Of a stretch of 64,000 nucleotides of DNA, positions 24,572 to 33,271 are shown in pieces. The notes under the pieces are model-generated. The model was given only the letters and a program-made list of their open reading frames with translations. It did not search any database and had not been told where the DNA came from. This DNA comes from Streptomyces sp. GS7 (lineage in GTDB: Bacteria > Actinomycetota > Actinomycetes > Streptomycetales > Streptomycetaceae). The translations under genes were made by a program, and so were the position numbers. The stretch covers positions 981,001 through 1,045,000 of the forward strand of contig NZ_CP047146.1 of the NCBI RefSeq assembly GCF_009834125.1. Direction: 5' to 3'. Within the stretch, counting starts at the first letter, position 1. Every line of letters begins with the position of its first letter.

Positions 24572-24811
24572 GACAACCTCCGCTGTCGAGCGCGTTGCGC
24601 CTGGTTGCACGACCCTCACCCTGTGGAGTCGCCCGGGTCAAGAGGGCAGTCTTCGGACTTGGGTACGGGCGGTCGGCGTGTGCATTGGCGCGAGGCGGCG
24701 GACAGTGGCATGACCAGGGGAGACTCACTAGCGATCATGGGGGAATCCTGGGGGAGCACCCCTGAGATTGGGTGTTCGTGCAGGTCAGAGCGCTAAATGC
24801 CGTAAAGCACG

Positions 24812-24871
24812 CAGATCTACGAGGGCACGAACCAGGTGCAGCGGATCGTGATGGCCCGCAACCTGCCGTAA
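24812..24871 (+). pseudogene. attR: displaced original 3' end of the acyl-CoA dehydrogenase gene
   Basis: Encodes QIYEGTNQVQRIVMARNLP and stop but has no upstream reading frame, so it is an orphaned fragment. Excision would rejoin it to the gene at 13181. The host-like silent choices (ATC, TAC, GAG, AAC) have higher GC than the element-borne copy. Confidence 0.9.
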
Positions 24872-24890
24872 CGGCCGGCCGCGCACGGCG

Positions 24891-24922
24891 AAGGCCCCGG
24901 ACCGCATGCGGTCCGGGGCCTT
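24891..24922. terminator. Original dehydrogenase terminator, also serving the LCP gene
   Basis: A perfect 15-bp inverted repeat (24891-24905 with 24908-24922) followed by T residues on both strands. It lies between the displaced dehydrogenase end and the LCP gene stop. Confidence 0.9.
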
Positions 24923-24940
24923 TCGTGTGCCGTGCCGGGG

Positions 24941-26257
24941 TCAGTTGTTGCTGGTGACGGTGACCGGCTCGTCGTTGTTCAGCTGCTGGACGAGCTGCTT
25001 GAGCTTGGTCTGGTCCCAGACGAGGTTCCCGCCGACGCTGCCGGAGACCGGCATGTTCATCGACTTGCCGTCGCCGCTGGTGACGCCCTTCATCGCGAAG
25101 AACATCTGGCCCAGCTCCCACAGGTTCATGTCCTTGTCCACCTTCAGCGTGTCCAGCCCCGCGCCCAGCACCGGGTAGAGCTTGAAGGGGTTGAGGACGG
25201 TGCCCGGGGTGGCGGCCTGCTTCGCGATGGTGGCCAGGAACTTCTGCTGGTTCTTGGTGCGCTGCAGGTCCTGGGTGGCGAAGGCGTGCCGGGTCCGGAC
25301 GAAGGCGAGCGCCTGCGCGCCGTTCAGGGTCTGCGTGCCGGCCTTGAAGTCGGCGCCGGAGTCCTTGTCCTTGAACGCCTGGGGGATGTCCATCTGGACG
25401 CCGCCGAGCGCGTCGACGATGTTGGCGAAGCCGGCGAAGCCGATCTCGACGTAGTGGTCGATGTGCAGGTGGGTGTTGTACTCGATCGTGCGGACCAGCA
25501 GGTCCGGGCCGTCCATGGCGTAGGTCGCGTTGAGCTTGGTGTGCTTCCCGGTGTCCGGGTACTTCTTGCCGGAGGTCGAGCCGACGTACGAGGGGATCTC
25601 GACGTTGGAGTCACGCGGCAGGGAGACCAGCGTGGGGCCGTTGCTGCCGTCGTGCAGGATCAGCATCGAGTCGGTGCGCCCGCCGTCGGTGGGGCCGCCG
25701 GTGTGCAGCTTCTGCTTCAGGTCGTCGGTCATGCCCTCGCGGCTGTCCGTGCCGACGATCAGGTAGTTGGTGCCGCTGCCGGCGGCGGGCCGGTCGATGA
25801 CCTTGCTCAGGTCCACCTCGCGGCGCAGCTTGCCGTTGGCCCATATATACGTGCCGACCGAGGCGACCAGCAGCACCACGACCAGGGTCAGCAGGGTCCA
25901 CTTGATGCGGCGGCCCCAGCGGGGGCGCGGCCGGCCGCCGTACCCGTCGCCGCCGTACCCGTCGTCACCGTCGTCGCCGCGGCCCCGGCCGCCGCCGTAG
26001 ACCTGCCCGGTGTTGTAGCCGCTGTCGTAGCCGTTCTCGTAGGCGCCGTAGCCCTGGGACTGCTGCGGCGGTGCGCCGGCCCCGCGGCGCGGGGACATCG
26101 AGGGCGGCAGCGGGGGCTCGCGCCGCGGGTAGCCGGAGTCCGCGTCGCGCCGTACCTGGGGCATGGCGCGCGCTCCCTCCGGCTCCGCGCTTCCGCTGCC
26201 GCGTCCGTACCGGTTGCCGCTCTGGTCGCCGGACCGTCCTTGGGGCCACTCATTCAT
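24941..26257 (-). CDS. LytR-CpsA-Psr (LCP) family cell-wall ligase
   Basis: 438 aa. A long Gly/Arg/Pro-rich cytoplasmic N-terminus (YGAYENGYDSGYNTGQVYGG) precedes one transmembrane helix (WTLLTLVVVLLVASVGTYIW) and an extracellular LCP domain. LCP signatures: NYLIVGTDSR, LVSLPRDSNVEIP with the catalytic/lipid-phosphate Arg, KLNATYAMDGPDLLVRTIE and LAFVRTRHAFATQDLQRTKN. LCP enzymes transfer undecaprenyl-linked polymers (teichoic acids, polysaccharides) to peptidoglycan. There is no LytR_C domain. The first of four LCP genes in this 10-kb stretch. Confidence 0.93.
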   Translation of the reverse strand: MNEWPQGRSGDQSGNRYGRGSGSAEPEGARAMPQVRRDADSGYPRREPPLPPSMSPRRGAGAPPQQSQGYGAYENGYDSGYNTGQVYGGGRGRGDDGDDGYGGDGYGGRPRPRWGRRIKWTLLTLVVVLLVASVGTYIWANGKLRREVDLSKVIDRPAAGSGTNYLIVGTDSREGMTDDLKQKLHTGGPTDGGRTDSMLILHDGSNGPTLVSLPRDSNVEIPSYVGSTSGKKYPDTGKHTKLNATYAMDGPDLLVRTIEYNTHLHIDHYVEIGFAGFANIVDALGGVQMDIPQAFKDKDSGADFKAGTQTLNGAQALAFVRTRHAFATQDLQRTKNQQKFLATIAKQAATPGTVLNPFKLYPVLGAGLDTLKVDKDMNLWELGQMFFAMKGVTSGDGKSMNMPVSGSVGGNLVWDQTKLKQLVQQLNNDEPVTVTSNN

Positions 26258-26529
26258 ACGGGGAAGTGTGCACGCCGGGAGGGGGTGCTCCATAGGGCGG
26301 GTGCGGGATCGGGCCAGGGCTGTTGCAGAGCTGATGCAAAGCGACGGAGCCCTACCGGCCCATTCCGCAAGGGGGCTGACCATTCCGGCGGGGCTGCCGG
26401 AAGAAGCCATTCCGGATGGTTTCCGGCGGGCGGGGGAGAGGAGCGTCACAGCCCGGGTGCGAGCCATCTCACGCCCGGCCGCGGGCCGCCCCGTACGGTC
26501 CCGTACGGCACCCGCTTACGCTGGTCCGC

Positions 26530-27084
26530 ATGACCGACCTCGTCACCAACAGCCCGGAGGACGGCCTCGCGGGCAAGCCCACCTCCGTCTCCCGCACCAC
26601 GCTGTCGCACATCATGACCGCGGCCGACACCAACCTCCTCGGGACGGTGCACGGCGGCGTGATCATGAAACTGGTCGACGACGCGGCGGGCGCGGTGGCC
26701 GGCCGCCACTCCGGCGGCCCCGCGGTGACCGCGTCGATGGACGAGATGGCGTTCCTCGAACCGGTCCGGGTCGGCGACCTCGTCCACGTGAAAGCCCAGG
26801 TGAACTGGACCGGCCGCTCCTCCATGGAGGTCGGCGTCCGCGTCCTGGCCGAGCGCTGGAACGAATCCAGCCCCGCCCAGCAGGTCGGCTCCGCCTACCT
26901 GGTCTTCGCCGCCGTCGACGAACAGGGCAAGCCCCGCACGGTGCCGCCGGTGATCCCCGAGACGGAGCGCGACAAGCGCCGCTACCAGGAAGCGCAGATC
27001 CGCCGCACGCACCGGCTGGCCCGCCGCCGCGCCATCAGGGAACTGCGCGAGCGGCGCGCCGCCGAGGGGCTCGACGAGGCGTAG
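26530..27084 (+). CDS. Acyl-CoA thioesterase (hotdog fold)
   Basis: 184 aa. The hotdog acyl-CoA thioesterase of the YciA/BACH type: LSHIMTAADTNLLGTVHGG then VIMKLVDDAAGAVAG carries the active-site Asp on the hot-dog helix, and VKAQVNWTGRSSMEVGVRV follows. It hydrolyses acyl-CoA to free acid and CoA in the cytoplasm. The Arg-rich C-terminal tail (IRRTHRLARRRAIRELRE) is a family-typical extension in Streptomyces. It is divergent from the LCP gene; a -10/-35 pair could not be assigned with confidence. Confidence 0.88.
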   Translation: MTDLVTNSPEDGLAGKPTSVSRTTLSHIMTAADTNLLGTVHGGVIMKLVDDAAGAVAGRHSGGPAVTASMDEMAFLEPVRVGDLVHVKAQVNWTGRSSMEVGVRVLAERWNESSPAQQVGSAYLVFAAVDEQGKPRTVPPVIPETERDKRRYQEAQIRRTHRLARRRAIRELRERRAAEGLDEA

Positions 27085-27174
27085 CGCCCGACCCGCCGGA
27101 CCGACCCGCCGGGGACCGACCCCGGACCGGCGCCCCGGCCAGGGCCTGTCCGGTGGGTCAGGGACGGAAAGGCC

Positions 27175-27807
27175 CTACACCTCCTCCGGCGCCGCCGCCG
27201 CGGTCCGCACCGGCCGGGCCGGCGGCGTCCGGCGGAGCAGCACCGCCGCCGCCGGCTTCGCGAGCAGGGCCAGCGCCGCGCCGAGGACGGTACCGGCCGC
27301 CGCGCACAGCACATCGTCGATGTCCGCGACCCGCCCGGCCCGCATCAGCAGCTGCCCCGCCTCGATGGCCACACACAACCCCACCCCGAGCAGGAACGAC
27401 CCGGCCGCCGACCAGCGCGGTGCGGCGAACCGCAGCAGCAGCGGCACCGGCACGAACAGCAGGGTGTTGGCGATCTGCCGCCGTACCAGCATCTCGACCT
27501 CACCGGGCTCCAGCTGGGCCCCCAGGTCGAGCAGCCCCTCGCCGGGGCGCCACCAGATCGTCGCGTCGCCGGACCCGATCGGCTGGGTGGGGGCGAGGGT
27601 CACCACCAGCATCATCAGCAGCCAGCCCGCCAGCAGCACGCCCGCGGCGGTCCGCGGGGCGCGCCGGTGCGGGGCGCGGGCGGACCACAGGGCGAGGCCG
27701 AGGGCCAGCGCCAGTGCCGCGAGGAGGAAGAGCGCCACCGTGGTGGGGGTGATGCCCAGGACGACCTGCCACACGCTCCGCACGCACCTTTCAGGACTTC
27801 GGGACAC
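27175..27807 (-). CDS. VanZ-like membrane protein
   Basis: About 210 aa with four to five hydrophobic helices (VALFLLAALALALGLALW; LLAGWLLMMLVVTLAPTQ; NTLLFVPVPLLLRFA; FLLGVGLCVAIEAGQLL). The VTLAP motif, NTLLFVP and CVAIEAGQ...DIDDVLCAAAGTVLG are signatures of the VanZ-like family, small membrane proteins linked loosely to glycopeptide (teicoplanin) resistance and envelope stress. The start is uncertain: GTG 27807 or GTG 27783. It lies downstream of an LCP gene and a secreted protein gene in the same direction. Confidence 0.8.
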   Translation of the reverse strand: MSRSPERCVRSVWQVVLGITPTTVALFLLAALALALGLALWSARAPHRRAPRTAAGVLLAGWLLMMLVVTLAPTQPIGSGDATIWWRPGEGLLDLGAQLEPGEVEMLVRRQIANTLLFVPVPLLLRFAAPRWSAAGSFLLGVGLCVAIEAGQLLMRAGRVADIDDVLCAAAGTVLGAALALLAKPAAAVLLRRTPPARPVRTAAAAPEEV

Positions 27808-27822
27808 CGGGCCGGCCCCGGG

Positions 27823-28275
27823 TCAGTCGCAGCTCCACTTGGTGACGAAGACCGTCTCCGCGTGTTCCATGACGCCCCGGATGCACTCGTCCGGCAGCAT
27901 CTCCACCCGGCCGCTCAGCCGGAGGGCGCCGCCCCGGGTCCGTCCGGTGCCGAACCAGCCGGGGAACGCGGTGATCCGGGAGTTCTTGCGCTGGTAGCCG
28001 AGCCGTACGGCGATCTCGCCGGGCACGGTGCCGTCCCGCCGGTAGCTCGCCGTGTAGGTGCCGGCCGCGCCGACCGGGCCGCGCAGGCACAGCTGCCCCC
28101 GGACCAGGTCCCCGCAGCCGGTGGGCGCGGCGGGGGCCGGCGGGGTGGCCGCCGCAGTGGCCGCGATCAGGGACAGCGCCGCGACCACGGCCGCGGTGTG
28201 GCTCACCCGGCGCCGCCCGTACGGCCGGCCCGGGGGCCGGCCGGGCGCGGTGCGGCGGGGCGCGGGGACGGTCAT
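27823..28275 (-). CDS. Small secreted protein of unknown function
   Basis: 150 aa. An Arg-rich n-region and hydrophobic core (SHTAAVVAALSLIAATAAATPPAPA) form a signal peptide with A-x-A cleavage near residue 45. The mature part has four Cys (GCGDLVRGQLCLRG; DECIRG; KWSCD at the end) and a beta-rich pattern (GTYTASYRRDG, EIAVRLGYQRKNSRI). No family recognised. The ATG overlaps the stop of the upstream LCP gene as ATGA, so it is co-translated with it and probably works at the same cell surface. Confidence 0.75.
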   Translation of the reverse strand: MTVPAPRRTAPGRPPGRPYGRRRVSHTAAVVAALSLIAATAAATPPAPAAPTGCGDLVRGQLCLRGPVGAAGTYTASYRRDGTVPGEIAVRLGYQRKNSRITAFPGWFGTGRTRGGALRLSGRVEMLPDECIRGVMEHAETVFVTKWSCD

Positions 28276-29738
28276 GGGCACACCGCCTGGTCGCCGGTGA
28301 TCGCCCCGAGGGTGCCCGGGGCCCGGTCCGGCTCCGCGGCCCGCACCGGCCGCACCGCCCGCTGGTCCCGGCCCACCGTCACCCGCATCACCGCCCCCTG
28401 CCCGGCCACCGGGCGCAGCCTGGCGCCGGGCAGCGCGGCGGCCAGCGACCGGGCCGAGCGGTCCCAGTGCGGGTCGTACGTGATGACCGTGTGCGCCACC
28501 GGACGACCGGGCGCGGCGCCGCCCCGCGTGCCGGTGGCGGCGAAGCCGCTGGCGCGCAGCGCGCGGGCCGCCGCGGCCGCCGTGCCGCGCCGGCCGCTGC
28601 CGTCGTCGACCTGCACCTGGATCCGGTGCGGCGGTACGTCCACGGCCGGGGCCTTCGCCTTCGCCGGGTCCGTGGCCGGTGCGAACGGCCGGTCCTCGCG
28701 GATCGCCCGGAACAGCTTCGGCGCCGCCACCGGGTCCCAGCGCACCGTCGAGCCGAGGCCCGGCAGCGTCTCGGCCTCGCCCTGCAGCGGCACCGAGGCG
28801 TACTCCGTGGACTGTGTGCGCAGACCGCGCAGCGCCTGCCCGAGGTCGGTCAGGTCGCCGCCCCCGAAGCCCGCGTCGGCCCGTACCGACCGGAGCACCG
28901 CGTCCGCCACGCCCTTGAAGCGGACCGGGTTCATCAGCACCCCGGACGAGGTGATCCGCTGCAGCAGCGAGGCCAGGAAGCGCTGCTGCCGCTGCATCCG
29001 GCCCAGGTCCGCCGAGGCGTCGAGGTGCCGCGAGCGGACGTACTGGAGCGCCTGGCCCCCGTTGAGCAGCGACCTGCCGGCCGGCAGGTCCAGGCCCGAA
29101 TAGCGGTCCTTGAGCGGTCGCACGGTGCAGATCTCGACCCCGCCGACCGCGTCCACGGTCCGCATGAAGGTGGTGAAGTCGATCTCCAGGTAGTGGTCGA
29201 GGTGCACCCCCGTCATCCGCTCGACGGTCTGCACGGTGAGGCCGGGGCCGCCCTCCGCGTAGGCCGCGTTGAGCTTGATCGCGTGCTGGGGACGGAGCCG
29301 GCCACCGGCTTCCCGCCGGGCCGGCACCTCGGCGTACGAGTCGCGCGGCAGGCTGACGACCCCGGCCCGGCTCCGGTCGGCGGAGAGGTGCACCAGCATC
29401 AGGGTGTCGGTGCAGTGGCACGGGTCGCCGCCCAGGTGGAACCTCCGCTTCTGCGCGTCGGTCAGCTTGTCCCGCCCGTCCGTGCCGACGACCAGGAAGT
29501 TCAGACCGTCGCCGCCCCGGGGCCGGTTGCGCATCCCCTTGAAGGCGTCCACCCGGCCGATGCCGGTCTCGACACCGGTGACCATCGCGTGCCCGACGCC
29601 GCTCGCGGACAGCAGCAGGGCGGTCGCGACGGCGCTGATCCGCAGCCCCCAGCGCCGGACCGGGAGGCGCAGGAACCTGCGCTCGGGCCGCGGGCGCCGG
29701 CCCGGAACGGTGGGGGTCGAGGAGGACGGCGCGGTCAC
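28272..29738 (-). CDS. LCP family cell-wall ligase with LytR_C domain
   Basis: 488 aa. One N-terminal transmembrane helix (LRISAVATALLLSASGVGHA), then the LCP domain: NFLVVGTDGRDKLTD, VVSLPRDSYAEVP with catalytic Arg, IKLNAAYAEGGPGLTVQTVE, LQYVRSRHLDASADLGRMQR. A C-terminal LytR_C-type domain follows (about 375-460, IQVQVDDGSGRRGTAAAAAR). Two extra Cys (GDPCHCTDT) sit in the domain. GTG start 29738 follows GGAGG. It should attach a secondary cell-wall polymer to peptidoglycan. Confidence 0.92.
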   Translation of the reverse strand: MTAPSSSTPTVPGRRPRPERRFLRLPVRRWGLRISAVATALLLSASGVGHAMVTGVETGIGRVDAFKGMRNRPRGGDGLNFLVVGTDGRDKLTDAQKRRFHLGGDPCHCTDTLMLVHLSADRSRAGVVSLPRDSYAEVPARREAGGRLRPQHAIKLNAAYAEGGPGLTVQTVERMTGVHLDHYLEIDFTTFMRTVDAVGGVEICTVRPLKDRYSGLDLPAGRSLLNGGQALQYVRSRHLDASADLGRMQRQQRFLASLLQRITSSGVLMNPVRFKGVADAVLRSVRADAGFGGGDLTDLGQALRGLRTQSTEYASVPLQGEAETLPGLGSTVRWDPVAAPKLFRAIREDRPFAPATDPAKAKAPAVDVPPHRIQVQVDDGSGRRGTAAAAARALRASGFAATGTRGGAAPGRPVAHTVITYDPHWDRSARSLAAALPGARLRPVAGQGAVMRVTVGRDQRAVRPVRAAEPDRAPGTLGAITGDQAVCP

Positions 29739-30064
29739 GGGGCACCTCCGCGGGTGGACGGGGACGGGCCGCGGAAGGCCGGTGCGTATGTCGCGGCCGG
29801 GGCGCGGTGCGGTGCGGATCGGGAGAGGACCAGGCGTGTCCCGACGGGGAGGGAGCGGATCTCGATGGGAACGAAACGGTCTTGTTCACCGTACGTCAAT
29901 ACGATCTACCGCAAAGCCGCACACACCGGGCATCTGTCGACCGGCCACCCGGTTGCCGTCCGTGACTGTCCCCCGTTCGCGGTACCGTGAGGCGGAATAC
30001 CGCAGTCTCCCGGCGGGCGCTGCCGCCCAGAGCGGCTCGCCGCGGGCCGTACCCCCGAGGAACC
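29739..30064. other. Divergent intergenic region between LCP and glycosyltransferase
   Basis: 326 bp without a convincing gene. AT content rises around 29870-29930. I see no confident promoter or hairpin pair. Confidence 0.3.
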
Positions 30065-31081
30065 ATGCCCCAGCAGCAGCTCCCGGCCGTCTCCGTGATC
30101 ATGCCGGTGCTCAATGAGGAACGTCACCTGCGCAATTCGGTCCGGCACATCCTGGAGCAGGAGTACGCCGGCGAGATGGAGGTGGTGATCGCCCTCGGCC
30201 CGTCCACGGACCGTACGGACGAGATCGCCGCGGAACTCGTCCGCGAGGACTCCCGGGTGCACACCGTCCCGAACCCGACGGGCCGCACCCCCGCCGCGCT
30301 GAACGCCGCGATCAAGGCGTCCCGGCACCCGATCGTCGTCCGCGTCGACGGCCACGGCATGCTCTCCCCGAACTACATCGCCACCGCCGTACGCCTCCTG
30401 GAGGAGACCGGCGCCGCCAACGTGGGCGGCATCATGCACGCCGAGGGCGAGAACGCCTGGGAGGACGCGGTCGCCGCCGCGATGACCTCCAGGATCGGCG
30501 TGGGCAACGCCGCGTTCCACACGGGCGGGCAGGCGGGCCCCGCCGAGACGGTGTACCTGGGGGTCTTCCGGCGCGAGGCGCTGGAGCAACAGGGCGGCTA
30601 CAACGAGGAGTTCATCCGCGCCCAGGACTGGGAGCTGAACTTCCGGATCCGGGAGGCCGGCGGGCGGATCTGGTTCTCGCCGGAGCTGAAGGTCCAGTAC
30701 CGGCCGCGGCCGAGCATCAAGGCGCTGGCCAAGCAGTACAAGGACTACGGGAAGTGGCGGCACGTCGTCGCCCGCTACCACTCCGGATCGATCAACCTGC
30801 GCTACCTCGCCCCGCCGACCGCGGTGTGCGCCATCGCGGCCGGCGTGGTGGTCGGCGCGGCGGTCACGCCCTGGGGCTTCGTCATCCCGGCCGGCTACCT
30901 GGCCGCCATCGCCGCGGGATCGCTGCCGGCCGGCAACGGCCTGTCCCTGAAGGCCCGCGCGCAGATCCCGGTGGCGCTGGCCACCATGCACATGTCCTGG
31001 GGCGTGGGCTTCCTGACCAGCCCCCGATCCCTCGCGAAGAGGGTCATCGCCAGCCGCCGCCCGGCGGTGGTGACGCCGTAG
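30065..31081 (+). CDS. Family 2 glycosyltransferase with membrane anchor
   Basis: 338 aa. GT2/GT-A start VSVIMPVLNEERHLRNSV, the DxD-like VVRVDGHGML, and acceptor/catalytic region AQDWELNFRIREAGGRIWF with PRPSIKALAKQYKDYGKWR. C-terminal hydrophobic helices (AVCAIAAGVVVGAAVTPWGF, IPAGYLAAIAAGSLPAG) anchor it in the membrane. This is the ExoA-like succinoglycan-type GT2 pattern, so it probably elongates a lipid-linked surface polysaccharide that the neighbouring LCP enzymes could attach. ATG 30065 follows GAGGAA. Confidence 0.9.
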   Translation: MPQQQLPAVSVIMPVLNEERHLRNSVRHILEQEYAGEMEVVIALGPSTDRTDEIAAELVREDSRVHTVPNPTGRTPAALNAAIKASRHPIVVRVDGHGMLSPNYIATAVRLLEETGAANVGGIMHAEGENAWEDAVAAAMTSRIGVGNAAFHTGGQAGPAETVYLGVFRREALEQQGGYNEEFIRAQDWELNFRIREAGGRIWFSPELKVQYRPRPSIKALAKQYKDYGKWRHVVARYHSGSINLRYLAPPTAVCAIAAGVVVGAAVTPWGFVIPAGYLAAIAAGSLPAGNGLSLKARAQIPVALATMHMSWGVGFLTSPRSLAKRVIASRRPAVVTP

Positions 31082-31157
31082 GGCAACCGCCCCTGCTCCA
31101 CTGCTTGTTCGGGCCTGCCAGGCACCCCGCCGCGCCGCATCCGGCGCTCTCGGGGGG

Positions 31158-31191
31158 CGTCCGGTCCGCCGTGCGCGCGGCGGACCGGACG
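31158..31191. terminator. Bidirectional terminator
   Basis: A perfect 14-bp stem (31158-31171 with 31178-31191) between the convergent glycosyltransferase and LCP genes. Confidence 0.85.
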
Positions 31192-31208
31192 GTCGGCGGG
31201 CCGCCGGG

Positions 31209-33038
31209 TCACTTCGCGCAGATGTTCTTGTCGTCCGCGTTGACGTGCTGGACCCCGTCCGGGGTCTCGGTCGGTGCCTCGATCGGGGTGCCCGGCGCCG
31301 TGAAGTCCTTGCCGAGGACCAGCTTCATCGGCACCCGCGGGCCGGCGTTCTGCGCGCTCTGCTTCAGGGCGCTCTTCGGCAGGCCCATCCAGTCGGCCAG
31401 GGTGGCGGCCTGGTCGGCCTGGTTGGGGGCGTATTCGAGACGGGTGGCGGCCAACTTCTCCGAGGCGTTGCCGGCGTTGGTGGAGAGCCTGGCGGCCTTG
31501 GAGTTCTGGAGCCAGTCCACGGTCTCCTGCGCCGAGCCGAACGGCCCGCCGCCGTTGGTGACATCGACCCGGACGAGCTGCGGCGGGGCCTTCTTGACCG
31601 GCGCGGGCTTGGCGCCGCCCTTGCCCTTGGCGGCGTCCTTGGACAGCGTGTGGTCCTGCTGCACCATCTGGAACAGCGGCTCGGCCCTGGCCTTGTCGAG
31701 TATGACGGTGGCCTTGTCGCGGGGGTTGTCGAGCACCGGCACGGTGGCGAAGGTGATCTTGTTCAGGTCGACCTTCTTCAGGTCGTTGCCGAAGTCCAGC
31801 AGCTTGCTCGCGCTGCCGATGCCGGTGTCCACGGTCAGCGCCTTGGTGGCCGCCTGCGCGATGTCCAGCAGCTTGCCGGGGCTGCTGAACGCGCTGGACT
31901 TCAGCTTGCGGATCAGCGACCCGACGAACTGCTGCTGGAGCTGAATACGGCTCAGATCGCTGCCGGTGCCCACGGAGTGCCGGGTCCGTACGAACGCCAG
32001 CGCCTGCTCGCCCTTGACGACATGGCGGCCCGCCGACAGCTTCAGATGCGACTTCGGGTCGTCGATGTCCTTGCCGGCGCACACCTCGACGCCGTCCACC
32101 GCGTTGGACAGCTCCTTGACGGCGTTGAAGTCGGCCATCATGAAGTGACTGACTTTCACCCCGGTCAGCTTCTCGACGGTGCGCCAGGTGCACCCCGGGT
32201 CCCGGCCCTCCTGCCCCAGGCTGGTGTTGAAGCGCACCTTGTGCTCGCCGGGGATGGTCTTCGTCGAACCGTCCTTCTGCTTCGTCGGGCAGTCCGGGAT
32301 GTCGGTCACCAGGTCGCGCGGGATGCTCAGCGCCGTCGCGTTGGACCGGTCCTTGGACACGTGCATCAGGATCGTGGTGTCCGCGTGCCCGACGCTGCCG
32401 TCGTCGCCGTACCCCTCGTTGCCCTTCTTCCCGTCCCGGGCGTCGGTGCCGATGATGAGGAGATTGACCGGGCCGTCGGTGACCGCGGCGTTCTCCTCGC
32501 CGACGTCGACCTTGGAGATGTTGCCGTCCAGCTGCTGGTAGACGATGTACGCGGCACCGCAGCCGGCGACCAGAACGAAGCCCACCACACCGGCCGTCCA
32601 GTGCAGCGCCCGTTTCTTCCCGGACTTCTTCGGTTTGCGTTTACGGCGGCCGACCGGGCCCGCCGCCGTCGCCGCCCGTCCGCCGGCCCGGCGCGCCGCC
32701 CGGCCGCCGGCGGCAGCCCCGTCGGGGCCGGCGCCGTCCGCGCCCTCGCCGTCGGCAGCGGCACCGTCAGCGCCGTTGCCGACGGCACCGGTACGGGCGG
32801 CCTCCGGTTTCCGGCCCGCGCGCTGGGTCGGCAGCGGGCGGGTGTCGGTGTCGCCGCCCCCGCCGGCGGAACTCCCCGGGGCACGTCTGCCGGGCGCCTT
32901 GCGGTCGGCGGGCCGAGCGGGGGCCTGACCCGCCGGGCCGAGCCGCAGCTCGTAGTTGCCGGTGCTCGGATCGAGCACCCACTGATCGGCGGGGTCGACG
33001 TTGTCGTCGTCCGCCTGCCCACGGCCTTGCGCGTCCAC
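31209..33038 (-). CDS. LCP family cell-wall ligase with LytR_C domain (long form)
   Basis: 609 aa. An about 150-residue cytoplasmic N-terminus rich in Ala/Gly/Arg (AADGEGADGAGPDGAAAGG), a transmembrane helix (VVGFVLVAGCGAAYIVYQQL), the LCP domain (NLLIIGTDARDGKKGNEG; ATALSIPRDLVTDIP; VRFNTSLGQEGRDPGCTWRT; LAFVRTRHSVGTGSDLSRIQ) and C-terminal LytR_C (LVRVDVTNGGGPFGSAQETV). The IPRD Arg is intact. GTG 33038 is the chosen start. It ends in a lone Cys-Ala-Lys. The long N-terminus suggests interaction with cytoplasmic polymer-synthesis or division proteins (inference). Confidence 0.92.
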   Translation of the reverse strand: MDAQGRGQADDDNVDPADQWVLDPSTGNYELRLGPAGQAPARPADRKAPGRRAPGSSAGGGGDTDTRPLPTQRAGRKPEAARTGAVGNGADGAAADGEGADGAGPDGAAAGGRAARRAGGRAATAAGPVGRRKRKPKKSGKKRALHWTAGVVGFVLVAGCGAAYIVYQQLDGNISKVDVGEENAAVTDGPVNLLIIGTDARDGKKGNEGYGDDGSVGHADTTILMHVSKDRSNATALSIPRDLVTDIPDCPTKQKDGSTKTIPGEHKVRFNTSLGQEGRDPGCTWRTVEKLTGVKVSHFMMADFNAVKELSNAVDGVEVCAGKDIDDPKSHLKLSAGRHVVKGEQALAFVRTRHSVGTGSDLSRIQLQQQFVGSLIRKLKSSAFSSPGKLLDIAQAATKALTVDTGIGSASKLLDFGNDLKKVDLNKITFATVPVLDNPRDKATVILDKARAEPLFQMVQQDHTLSKDAAKGKGGAKPAPVKKAPPQLVRVDVTNGGGPFGSAQETVDWLQNSKAARLSTNAGNASEKLAATRLEYAPNQADQAATLADWMGLPKSALKQSAQNAGPRVPMKLVLGKDFTAPGTPIEAPTETPDGVQHVNADDKNICAK

Positions 33039-33271
33039 GGTGCCTTGAGTCCTCCGTCGGTACCACGCGGCGCCATTCCCTCAAGGCGCTCGGTCGGTCG
33101 ATGTGCGTATACGTGGTTCGGTACATGGTCATCGGCCCGCCGGGCGGACCGGATCGCTCACACTATCCGCCCAGTTCAGCGCCAAACGGCGCCCGTGACA
33201 AATTCCACTTCCCTACAACTGGGCAATCCCCCCGATATCTTCGCCCCGCCGGGTCCGCGATCCGGCGTCCT

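Larger units (their letters stand above)
13182..24811. mobile_element. 11.63-kb integrated element, candidate capsid-carrying phage satellite
   Basis: Bounded by a 60-bp imperfect duplication of the acyl-CoA dehydrogenase 3' end (13182-13241 and 24812-24871, 52 of 60 identical). It carries a tyrosine integrase, an excisionase-like gene, small HTH proteins, scaffolding and capsid genes, a BRCT-Lsr2 protein, a DUF3987 ATPase, and a leftward cassette with methyltransferase, peptide and regulators. No terminase, portal, tail, lysin or FtsK/Tra-type conjugation gene is present. Base composition is visibly less GC-rich than the flanks. GCAGGTCAG occurs near both ends (13252, 24780) and in the middle (18624); GGAAATCCTGGG/GGAATCCTGGG also occurs near both ends, as expected for integrase arm sites. 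Confidence 0.9.

Noticed and set aside
13182..24811. Actinomycete integrative conjugative element (pSAM2/SLP1 type)
   Set aside because: No FtsK/TraB-type transfer, Spd or Kil gene, and a capsid gene is present; integration is in a protein gene, not tRNA.
26163..27752. Long plus-strand frame over the LCP start, thioesterase and VanZ-like genes
   Set aside because: Translation is Arg/Pro/Ala-rich low complexity and conflicts with well-supported genes in other frames.
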